From: VMCP01 sp965659745
GTDB taxonomy: Bacteria > Bacteroidota > Bacteroidia > NS11-12g > UBA955
Assembly (NCBI GenBank): GCA_965659745.1
Contig: CBFHXF010000063.1
Span: forward strand, 1 to 9,742
Direction of reading: 5' to 3'
Length of the DNA: 9,742 nt
The notes below the pieces were generated by a model. That model ran no database searches and had not been told where the DNA came from. It saw only the letters and a program-made list of their open reading frames with translations. Position 1 is the stretch's first letter. Each line of letters begins with the position of its first letter. Shown in pieces: positions 1-6,538 of this stretch. A program made the position numbers and the translations under genes.

Positions 1-1
1 T

Positions 2-457
2 GGAATCTCTGATACCTATGAAGCGGGTGCCGATGCTACGAATCCTGTAGATACCGATAACGACGGAAAAGAAGATTTCCGCGATACCGATTCTGACGAC
101 GATGGAATTTCAGATACCTATGAAGCGGGTGCCGATAAAACGAATCCTTTGGATACCGATAACGATGGAATTGACGATTTCCGCGATTTAGATTCTGATG
201 GTGACACCATTCCAGATGAGGTAGAAGCCGGTTCAGATCCTGCTAACCCTGTAGATACCGATAACGATGGCACAGACGATTTCCGTGATTTAGACTCTGA
301 CGGAGATGGCATTTCCGATAAAGTGGAGGCCGGTTCAGATCCAAATAATCCGGTAGACACCGATAACGACGGTATTATGGATTTCCGCGACACCGATTCA
401 GATGGTGACGGTCTATCAGACTTTATTGAAGGTACCACCGACACGGATGGCGATGGC
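2..457 (+). repeat. Tandem 102-bp TSP3 coding repeats
   Basis: Units of 34 codons (102 bp) start at 50, 152, 254 and 356, preceded by a partial unit at 2-49. The array degrades into shorter TSP3 units after about 430. Neighbouring units share long exact stretches: the 24 bases at 11-34 recur at 113-136, one period later. The later units differ mostly by synonymous and conservative changes. The array probably continues to the left of the window. Confidence 0.85.
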
Positions 458-850
458 ACTCCAAATTATTTAGATACAGATTCTGACAATGACGATATAG
501 CCGATGCAGACGAGGGTGAAGCCGATACCGATGGTAACGGAATTCCAGACTATATCGATGCCCAATACCGTATACCAGAATCTTTCTCTCCGAATGGCGA
601 TGGCGTTAACGAATTGTTAATCATCAAAGGACTTAAAGTTTATAAAAATGCGCAGCTGATTGTATTCAATCGCAACGGACAAGTAGTATTTGATTCCGGT
701 AATGGATACAAGAACAATTGGGATGGTTCTAGCTCGAGCAGCATGCCTGGCTTAGGTAATGATTTACCGGAAGGTTTGTATTACTATGTGTTCAAACCCA
801 ATGCACAAAACAGAGAAGACATAACCGGTAACGTATACATCAAACGATAA
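2..850 (+). CDS. 3' part of a TSP3-repeat surface protein with T9SS type B sorting domain
   Basis: The reading frame is open from base 2 and its start lies before the window, so only the last 282 residues are visible. The first two thirds are calcium-binding-type thrombospondin type 3 repeats with DxDxDGxxD cores. They are arranged as 34-residue units in which DTDNDG...FRD.DSD.DGI.D is followed by EAG(A/S)D..NP(V/L); unit starts are at 50, 152, 254 and 356. The last part (about 569-847) begins RIPESFSPNGDGVNE, contains VFNRNGQVVFD and NNWDG, and ends in ITGNVYIKR. This is the pattern of the gliding-motility-associated C-terminal domain, which targets proteins through the type IX secretion system. 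The family is exported across the outer membrane and usually acts as a cell-surface adhesin or filament. A porP/sprF-type gene follows after 21 bp, as with sprB-sprF in Flavobacterium. The N-terminal domains, and so the specific role, are unseen. Confidence 0.9.
   Translation, partial: GISDTYEAGADATNPVDTDNDGKEDFRDTDSDDDGISDTYEAGADKTNPLDTDNDGIDDFRDLDSDGDTIPDEVEAGSDPANPVDTDNDGTDDFRDLDSDGDGISDKVEAGSDPNNPVDTDNDGIMDFRDTDSDGDGLSDFIEGTTDTDGDGTPNYLDTDSDNDDIADADEGEADTDGNGIPDYIDAQYRIPESFSPNGDGVNELLIIKGLKVYKNAQLIVFNRNGQVVFDSGNGYKNNWDGSSSSSMPGLGNDLPEGLYYYVFKPNAQNREDITGNVYIKR
569..847 (+). other. T9SS type B C-terminal sorting domain (within the cargo gene)
   Basis: This stretch encodes the last 93 residues of the cargo protein. 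Hallmarks are the opening PESFSPNGDGVNE, the central FNRNGQVVF, the NNWDG turn, LPEGLYYYV and the terminal GNVYIKR. These match the type B sorting domain seen at the end of SprB-like proteins. In known cases, export of type B proteins depends on a PorP/SprF-family partner, and such a gene is the next one in this operon. Confidence 0.88.
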
Positions 851-871
851 TATCAATTAAAAGTAAGAAGT

Positions 872-1822
872 ATGAAAAATTTTAGAATATATGGCCTAAT
901 GCTCACGGTTACGACCTTGTTTTCGGTCGGTAACCTCAGCGCACAGCAGGAGCAAATGTACTCGCATTACGATTACAACTCCTTGGCTTTGAATCCAGCC
1001 TATGCAGGGTCCAAACAAACCTTAGTCGCCAATAGTTTGGCGCGTATGCAATGGTTGAATTTGCCCGGCGCTCCTCGCTATTATAATGTGGGAGTGCATT
1101 CTCCTTTAGTAGGTGATTTCGGAGGCGGTTTGAATTTGCAAACAGGAAGCTTAGGAAAGTTTCAAACAGCCAGTCCCATGCGCGAAACACAAATTGCTCT
1201 TTCATTGGCTTGGAATAAGCAAATTACCAAAGATTTGCGCTTAGCTGTAGGTCTTAGAGGTGGTTTGTTTAACTACAACATCAACCTGTCGCAATTAAAC
1301 CGCGATGTAGATGCCGATGTCGCTTTTCGAAATAACGACCTGAATATTTTAGCTCCCATGACGGGCTTTGGTATCTATTTGTATTCCGAGAAATTCTTCG
1401 CGGGTGTGTCTGCACCAAGAATGGTTTTTGTAGGTGACAATCCTGTAAATAATGTGGATATCAGCTATGCCACAACTACGCAATATTATGCATTTGCTGG
1501 TTATGTACACGAGGTAAATAGCGATTTGAAAATCAAGCCTACTACCCAAATTAAAATGATACAAGGGGCTCCTATTCAAGTAGATCTTAACGTCCATGCC
1601 ATCTATATGGAAGACTATTCGATCGGGGCATTCTATCGTACCGGTGGAGAAGCCGGTATCATGGCAATGGCGCAGGTAAGTCCCAATTTCACATTGGTTT
1701 ACGCGTATGACCATCGCCTGGCACCAATTAACCAGTATGTAAATGGTTCGCATGAATTTGGAATTCAATATGCCATACCGTATGTATCCAACCGCCGCGT
1801 TATAGCACCGCGTTATTTCTAA
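872..1822 (+). CDS. PorP/SprF family T9SS outer-membrane protein
   Basis: The 316-residue protein has a clear Sec signal peptide, with a hydrophobic core at about residues 6-22 and likely cleavage in LSA-QQ near residue 24. The mature N-terminus QEQMYSHYDYNSLALNPAYAGS and the following RMQWLNLPGAP and VGVHSPL are family hallmarks of PorP/SprF proteins. The rest is rich in alternating beta-strand patterns expected for an outer-membrane barrel, and it ends in an aromatic residue (PRYF). Family members help secrete or anchor type B sorting-domain cargo and work with a PorE-like periplasmic partner. Both kinds of partner are encoded on either side here. The gene lies 21 bp after the cargo stop and 6 bp before the next start, so co-transcription is very likely. 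The start at 872 is preceded by an A-rich leader, usual in Bacteroidota. It cannot be told from sequence whether this copy serves only the adjacent cargo or the general T9SS. Confidence 0.92.
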   Translation: MKNFRIYGLMLTVTTLFSVGNLSAQQEQMYSHYDYNSLALNPAYAGSKQTLVANSLARMQWLNLPGAPRYYNVGVHSPLVGDFGGGLNLQTGSLGKFQTASPMRETQIALSLAWNKQITKDLRLAVGLRGGLFNYNINLSQLNRDVDADVAFRNNDLNILAPMTGFGIYLYSEKFFAGVSAPRMVFVGDNPVNNVDISYATTTQYYAFAGYVHEVNSDLKIKPTTQIKMIQGAPIQVDLNVHAIYMEDYSIGAFYRTGGEAGIMAMAQVSPNFTLVYAYDHRLAPINQYVNGSHEFGIQYAIPYVSNRRVIAPRYF

Positions 1823-1828
1823 TCAATA

Positions 1829-4800
1829 ATGAAAAGCAAAAACATGAACGTTTTCAATAAATTTATCCTGTTAACCCTCACATTTTGTTGGGTTGGCTTT
1901 TCCAATGCACAATCTAAAATGTTGAAACTCCTTGAACAGGAAAAATACGAAGAGATTGTGCGCATCAATGGCGGTAAAACCGTTGCTAAAAAACGCGATT
2001 ATCCCAATCAAAAAATGCTGGCCTATTCCTACAGTCGTATGGAAATTACGGATAAAGCATTTGACGCCTATTTTGAACTTGCCGAAAAATATCCTAACGA
2101 AGTAAGTCCCCTAGACTTACTTTATTACGCGCTTTCAGCCCGTAAAATGGAAATGTACGGACTTTCCGATTCGCTTATCTTGTTTTTAAAAGATAATTTT
2201 TATGCGGGAATTCCTCTATTTGATGAGCTAACACCTGAATTTTATCAAGAAAATAAAGACAAAAGGGAAGATTACTGGGCAGAATTTAATTTCTCCGATA
2301 ACTACACGGCCAAAAAAATTCCCCAGAGTAGCAAATTAGGAGACTATGGTATTGTTACCACTCCTGACGGCAACGCGTATTTCACCCAGACTCACAAAGA
2401 GAGCGGACTTTGGAAAATTAGAAGTGCATCGCATTTTAATCCGTATACCGTTATTGTTAAGGCCAAATTCAACGATAGTACTCTTGGTGCGGCTAAAGAA
2501 GTTCCTTTTAATGGTAAACGAATCCACCAATATGTTTCTCATTACGACGAGGCCAATGGAATTGTTTACATCACCCGCAATGCGGCCAAACCCAATGCAA
2601 ACAACGAAACACTATTGCAAGTTTTTGCGATGAAGCAAGAGGGCAAAAAATGGAAGGCAATGCCCTTTCAATTGAACAACGATAAGTTCAATGTAGCCGA
2701 TTTGGTTATTGCTCCCGACGGCAGCAAGGTGGTTTTCGTTTCCGATATGCCCGGAGGTTATGGTAAGTCTGATTTGTATGAGGCACCCATTATTTCTAAT
2801 GGACCCGACGGCGTAAAAATTGGAGAGCCTGTAAATATGGGTCCCCAAATCAATACCATGTTGCGCGATAACTTTCCTCGTTTTAGCAATACTGGAGATT
2901 TTTATTTCTCTTCTGAAGGACATTTGGGTTTCGGTGGCTTGGATATTTACACCGTTGATCGCAACTCAAATATGATCTTAAACGTAGGAAAGCCTATTAA
3001 CTCAAATAGTGATGATTTTGCTCCTTCGGTTATCGATTCATATGGTACTTTCGCCTCCAATAGAGAAGGGAAATCGGCCAACGACGATTTGTACTATTTC
3101 CGTGTTTTGAATGCCGATACCACTACAGCCAAACCTACACAAGACGAACTTATTGTTGAAATTTTTGACGAAGAAACAGGAGCTGTAATTCCAGGAGCTT
3201 CCTACGCATTAGACAATCTTGAAGACGATAATGTGGCTATTAAAGGCGATATCGATTCTACAGGCAAAGCATCCTTTTCTGAAATTCCCAAAGACGCAAA
3301 AGTGCAACTTTCTGCCCATCCTTGTGGTTATAAATATGGAGCTATAACCAATTATGTAGTTACGCCAGATGGCAAACGTAAATTGCGCTTAGGACTTCAA
3401 AAGTATAAAGTAGGTGAAGATTTAGGCGTGTTATTCGAAGTGAAGCCTATTTATTATGAAGTAAACAGCTACCAACTTACCCGTCAAAGCAAAGAAGAAT
3501 TAGATCGTGTGGCGATTGTATTAAAAGACAATCCAGGACTTCGCGTACAATTGGGTTCGCATACCGATTCACGCGGAAGTAACGACCTGAATCAAACCCT
3601 TTCGACCGCGAGGGCTAAATCGGTATACGATTATTTAGTCAATCGCGGTGTGCCTGCTAAAGGCCTTTCATACAAAGGTTTTGGAGAAACAAAAATCATA
3701 AATAAGTGTTTTGATGGCGTTACTTGCACCGACCAAGAACATGCCTTAAACAGAAGAACAGAATACATTATTTCTGGATTATTGCCGTGTGATGGTTCTG
3801 AATTCGTTGCTTCTAATGAAGTTTTGGCTTCTGCCAATAACAATGCCGAACGCGAAGAAAACGAGTCTAATCAAATGGCATCTGCCAATTCAAAATCTAA
3901 AGGCAAAAACAAAGGAACTATCGATCCTAAAGAACTTGCACAAGACGATATGAAGATAGGCGACGCAGATGGCGATGGCATACCAGATTATCTAGATCCA
4001 GATTCCGATAACGACGGCATTCCCGATGCTACCGAAGGCCGAATAGATTCCGATAAAGACGGTCTGCCCAACTTTATTGACCTTGACTCCGATAACGACG
4101 GTATTCCAGATAGAATGGAAGGTTCTACCGATTTCGATCGCGATGGTAAAAAGAATTTTATCGATACCGATTCTGATAACGATGGCATTCCCGATTCCAA
4201 AGAAGGCGTAGCCGATGTAGATAATGATGGCAATCCTAATTACCTAGATCTGGATTCTGATGGTGATGGTACCTCCGATAAATTAGAGGGCACTCGCGAT
4301 TCAGATAATGACGGTGTTATGAACTTCCTAGATCAAGATTCCGATAACGATGGCATTCCTGACTCTGTTGAAGGCATCAAAGATACCGATGGCGATGGCA
4401 TTCCAAATTACCGCGATGAAGATTCCGATAACGATGGCATTCCCGATAAAGTAGAGGGTACCAAAGATTCCGATAACGATGGCAAACCCGATTATATTGA
4501 TACCGACTCCGACGAAGACGGTATTCCCGATAAGTTTGAAGCACCGGCCAACTATTCCAAATATCCTAAAGATTTGGTTCCTAATATCGCAGGTGCACCT
4601 CAATCGGAAATCAATCAAACCACCCCCGTTGAAACACCCGCGCCTACCGCTGAACCCAAAACAATCCAAAATACTTCCGGGGGAAGCCAACAAAACGCCG
4701 TTAACAACGAAACGAAATTCGTACCCGGTGTAGTGTACCGAGTACAAGTGAAAATGTCGCTCAAACCTACTAGTGAAAACAAGTTTCTAGCTATGGGATT

Positions 4801-4963
4801 GAAAGATATTTACATGTATCGTTCCGGTAAGTATTACAAATACTGCGCGGGCTCATTTAAAACAGAAGACCAAGCCGAAGCCCATAAAAACATACTTCGC
4901 GCCAAAGGTTTTAAAGATGCTTTCGTAGTGAAATTCGACGATGGCGTGCGCGTTATGAAATAA
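1829..4963 (+). CDS. PorE-like OmpA-family protein with TSP3 array and SPOR-like C-terminus
   Basis: This is a 1044-residue exported protein. The signal peptide occupies about residues 1-27 (cleavage in SNA-QS). A second in-frame ATG at 1844 is an equally credible start. Domains in order: TPR-like helices (about 30-125); a PD40/WD40-like beta-propeller (about 165-425); a carboxypeptidase-regulatory-like beta domain (about 440-522); an OmpA peptidoglycan-binding domain (about 534-650) with the conserved Asp580 and Arg595 in HTDSRGS and LSTARAKS; seven TSP3 repeats (712-907); a Pro/Thr/Asn-rich linker; and a SPOR-like domain (about 967-1044). The first four match the architecture of PorE, the T9SS component that links PorP to peptidoglycan. 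The TSP3 and SPOR parts are additions. No convincing lipobox is present: Cys20 is preceded by LTF. A periplasmic, wall-bound role as partner of the upstream barrel is inferred. The TPR and SPOR assignments are less certain than OmpA and the propeller. Confidence 0.88.
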   Translation: MKSKNMNVFNKFILLTLTFCWVGFSNAQSKMLKLLEQEKYEEIVRINGGKTVAKKRDYPNQKMLAYSYSRMEITDKAFDAYFELAEKYPNEVSPLDLLYYALSARKMEMYGLSDSLILFLKDNFYAGIPLFDELTPEFYQENKDKREDYWAEFNFSDNYTAKKIPQSSKLGDYGIVTTPDGNAYFTQTHKESGLWKIRSASHFNPYTVIVKAKFNDSTLGAAKEVPFNGKRIHQYVSHYDEANGIVYITRNAAKPNANNETLLQVFAMKQEGKKWKAMPFQLNNDKFNVADLVIAPDGSKVVFVSDMPGGYGKSDLYEAPIISNGPDGVKIGEPVNMGPQINTMLRDNFPRFSNTGDFYFSSEGHLGFGGLDIYTVDRNSNMILNVGKPINSNSDDFAPSVIDSYGTFASNREGKSANDDLYYFRVLNADTTTAKPTQDELIVEIFDEETGAVIPGASYALDNLEDDNVAIKGDIDSTGKASFSEIPKDAKVQLSAHPCGYKYGAITNYVVTPDGKRKLRLGLQKYKVGEDLGVLFEVKPIYYEVNSYQLTRQSKEELDRVAIVLKDNPGLRVQLGSHTDSRGSNDLNQTLSTARAKSVYDYLVNRGVPAKGLSYKGFGETKIINKCFDGVTCTDQEHALNRRTEYIISGLLPCDGSEFVASNEVLASANNNAEREENESNQMASANSKSKGKNKGTIDPKELAQDDMKIGDADGDGIPDYLDPDSDNDGIPDATEGRIDSDKDGLPNFIDLDSDNDGIPDRMEGSTDFDRDGKKNFIDTDSDNDGIPDSKEGVADVDNDGNPNYLDLDSDGDGTSDKLEGTRDSDNDGVMNFLDQDSDNDGIPDSVEGIKDTDGDGIPNYRDEDSDNDGIPDKVEGTKDSDNDGKPDYIDTDSDEDGIPDKFEAPANYSKYPKDLVPNIAGAPQSEINQTTPVETPAPTAEPKTIQNTSGGSQQNAVNNETKFVPGVVYRVQVKMSLKPTSENKFLAMGLKDIYMYRSGKYYKYCAGSFKTEDQAEAHKNILRAKGFKDAFVVKFDDGVRVMK
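3962..4549 (+). repeat. Seven tandem 84-bp repeats encoding 28-residue TSP3 units
   Basis: The stretch is exactly 7 x 84 bp with no insertions or deletions. Each unit has the form DxDxDGxxxxxDxDSDxDGxxD followed by about six residues around an EG, so it holds two calcium-type DxDxDG loops. The block begins at residue 712 and ends at 907 of the OmpA-family protein. Stretches such as gataacgatggcattcc recur almost unchanged between units, which points to duplication at the DNA level. Confidence 0.9.
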
Positions 4964-4982
4964 TGTGAACAGAATTAATTTG

Positions 4983-5009
4983 AAAAAGGGGCTTTTTGCC
5001 CCTTTTTTT
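4983..5009 (+). terminator. Intrinsic terminator of the T9SS-related operon
   Basis: A perfect 10-bp inverted repeat (AAAAAGGGGC and GCCCCTTTTT) with a five-T loop is followed by further T residues, 19 bp after the stop of the OmpA-family gene. It is a textbook rho-independent terminator for the + strand operon. It overlaps the 5' end of the longest possible reading of the next gene. Confidence 0.85.
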
Positions 5010-5015
5010 GTGCCT

Positions 5016-6212
5016 ATGTTCTCCTTCTGGGAAAGTCCCAAAACCGCAAGAGTCCTGCTCGTTCTCTATCTTTTAGCCGCTGTGGCGGTGAGCGTAAAGC
5101 TCTGGCTAGCGGGACCTGTACAGATCGACCGGATCGATTTTCCAGTGGCAGCTTACAACAACTTCCTTATTTTCAAATGGTCTGGATTTAACTTAATCAA
5201 CGAATTGCCCCTTTTTATCGGCAACGATTTACATTACGACCTGTTCAAATATTCCCCAACGTGTGCCATGGGGTTCCTGCCGTTCCATTGGCTTCCCACA
5301 GAAATCGGGTTGCTTATATGGAACCTCCTTAATTTAGTATTGCCTTATTGGGCGCTGCATCAAATAATTGGATTAAATGCAAAAATGCGAAACATACTGC
5401 TTCTGTTTTTGCTCGGAGAAGGCATTACGTCGCTTTTAAACGCCCAAAGCAATGGATTGGTACTTGGGTTGCTGTTATCGGCCATTGCGGCATTTCAGCG
5501 CGAAAAAACGGGCAAAGCCGTTTTACTCATATTGCTCTCTGGATTCATAAAAATCTTCGGTTGGATCTTTTTTCTCCTGTTCATTTTACGTCCCAAAAGC
5601 TTTCCAAGAGCCATTTCTTTCGGCGCTATTTATGCGGCAATATTGCTGCTATTGCCTTTGTTTTTTGTCAGTACAGACTACCTGATCTCGGAATACCGTT
5701 GGTGGTTTTTATTATTGCAACAAGACGGCGGTACTTACGTAAAGCTCAGTTTTATGGGCTGGTTTCAGGCATGGTTCGGATACCTTCCCCCTAAAAATGT
5801 GATATTGCTCGCTGCCTTGATTTTGCAACTGCTACCCCTTTGGTTTATACATAAAAACGCCCAAAACCAAAGTCACGGCATACCCACCCGCCCTTACGAT
5901 GCGCCCATACAATACGGAGCCAGCTTGCTGCTGTGGGTCGTCCTCTTCAACCACATGTCCGAATCCGCTACTTACGTAATTGCCGTAGGCGGAATAGCCC
6001 TCTTTTTCTCAGGGGAAGCCATAGAACGTCGGCGTTCGACAGCCATAATTCTTACCGCTGTATTGCTTTTTACCGTTTTAGGTCCTACCGATATCTATCC
6101 CAGAACGCTCAGATATTGGATCGTAGAAACCGCCCAATTGAAGGCCTTTGCGGTATTATTGGCTTACATATACATGCTATGGAGTTTGATACGGAATAAA
6201 GGATTGGCTTAG
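5016..6212 (+). CDS. GT87/DUF2029-type membrane glycosyltransferase
   Basis: A 398-residue polytopic membrane protein with roughly ten hydrophobic helices. After the first helix comes a DF..AAYN segment (Asp41), then YDLFKYSPTCAMGFLPFHWLP (from residue 74), corresponding to the DF...YPP...L.PL..LP pattern of GT87 polyprenyl-phosphate-mannose-dependent (GT-C fold) transferases. LNAQSNGLVLGLL (from 141) and the GFIKIFG helix (about 176-182) match the family's GQ.N...L and AA.IK regions. Such enzymes transfer a sugar from a lipid-phosphate donor outside the inner membrane; the acceptor here is unknown. I start the gene at ATG 5016. The frame can be extended to a GTG at 4965, but those 17 residues are the translated terminator hairpin of the preceding operon. 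GTG 5010 is a further option. It has only 6 bp between the terminator T-run and its start, so how it is transcribed is unclear. Confidence 0.72.
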   Translation: MFSFWESPKTARVLLVLYLLAAVAVSVKLWLAGPVQIDRIDFPVAAYNNFLIFKWSGFNLINELPLFIGNDLHYDLFKYSPTCAMGFLPFHWLPTEIGLLIWNLLNLVLPYWALHQIIGLNAKMRNILLLFLLGEGITSLLNAQSNGLVLGLLLSAIAAFQREKTGKAVLLILLSGFIKIFGWIFFLLFILRPKSFPRAISFGAIYAAILLLLPLFFVSTDYLISEYRWWFLLLQQDGGTYVKLSFMGWFQAWFGYLPPKNVILLAALILQLLPLWFIHKNAQNQSHGIPTRPYDAPIQYGASLLLWVVLFNHMSESATYVIAVGGIALFFSGEAIERRRSTAIILTAVLLFTVLGPTDIYPRTLRYWIVETAQLKAFAVLLAYIYMLWSLIRNKGLA

Positions 6213-6235
6213 CTCATGGTGCAATTCTAATAAAA

Positions 6236-6262
6236 AAGGTCCGCTCGAAACGAGCGGACCTT
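6236..6262 (-). terminator. Hairpin terminator between the convergent glycosyltransferase and pnp genes
   Basis: A perfect 12-bp stem (AAGGTCCGCTCG and CGAGCGGACCTT) with an AAA loop. Read on the - strand the stem is followed by TTTTTTATTAG, a good T-tract, so it is mainly the pnp terminator. On the + strand it follows the glycosyltransferase stop by 23 bp with a weaker T-rich tail and may act both ways. Confidence 0.85.
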
Positions 6263-6283
6263 ATAACTTATACTTTTACAATT

Positions 6284-6361
6284 GCGTATTAGTCACGACG
6301 GCGGTTGCCACCGTTTCCACCACGACGGTCGTCGCGACGGTCGCCATTGCGGCCACCATTG
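6284..6361. repeat. Left copy of a 78-bp exact duplication (pnp 3' end) at a contig edge
   Basis: These 78 bases are identical to 6461-6538 and end exactly where the N run begins. The copy contains the pnp stop codon (complement of 6289-6291) and the codons for the basic C-terminal tail. It is most simply the same genomic locus represented twice at the ends of two contigs. It is not a second gene. Confidence 0.9.
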
Positions 6362-6460
6362 NNNNNNNNNNNNNNNNNNNNNNNNNNNNNNNNNNNNNNN
6401 NNNNNNNNNNNNNNNNNNNNNNNNNNNNNNNNNNNNNNNNNNNNNNNNNNNNNNNNNNNN
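6362..6460. other. Assembly gap (99 N)
   Basis: A run of 99 undetermined bases joins two contig ends that carry the same 78-bp sequence. The gap is likely to contain nothing: the two flanks probably overlap in the real chromosome. Confidence 0.95.
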
Positions 6461-6538
6461 GCGTATTAGTCACGACGGCGGTTGCCACCGTTTCCACCAC
6501 GACGGTCGTCGCGACGGTCGCCATTGCGGCCACCATTG
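6461..6538. repeat. Right copy of the 78-bp exact duplication
   Basis: Identical to 6284-6361, starting directly after the N run. This copy is continuous with the intact pnp reading frame and contains its stop at 6466-6468. Confidence 0.9.

Noticed and set aside
118..459. Ser/Pro-rich reading frame on the - strand (MPSPSVSV...)
   Set aside because: It is the antisense of the TSP3 repeats. Its regular Ser-rich repeats merely mirror the Asp codons of the + strand gene, which has a recognisable domain structure.
1848..1900. Possible lipoprotein signal (Cys20) in the PorE-like protein
   Set aside because: The residues before the Cys (LTF) do not fit a lipobox; a normal signal-peptidase site in SNA-QS fits better.
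3988..4233. Ser/Pro-rich - strand frame opposite the OmpA-family gene
   Set aside because: Same antisense effect of a TSP3 array; no start context or homologous domain of its own.
3962..4549. Regular 84-bp repeats considered as a CRISPR array or noncoding satellite
   Set aside because: The units are in frame, contain no distinct spacers and encode a coherent TSP3 repeat inside a long gene.
4328..4747. 139-codon - strand frame rich in Ile/Gly/Phe
   Set aside because: Antisense shadow of the last TSP3 repeats and linker; its repeats follow those of the sense gene.
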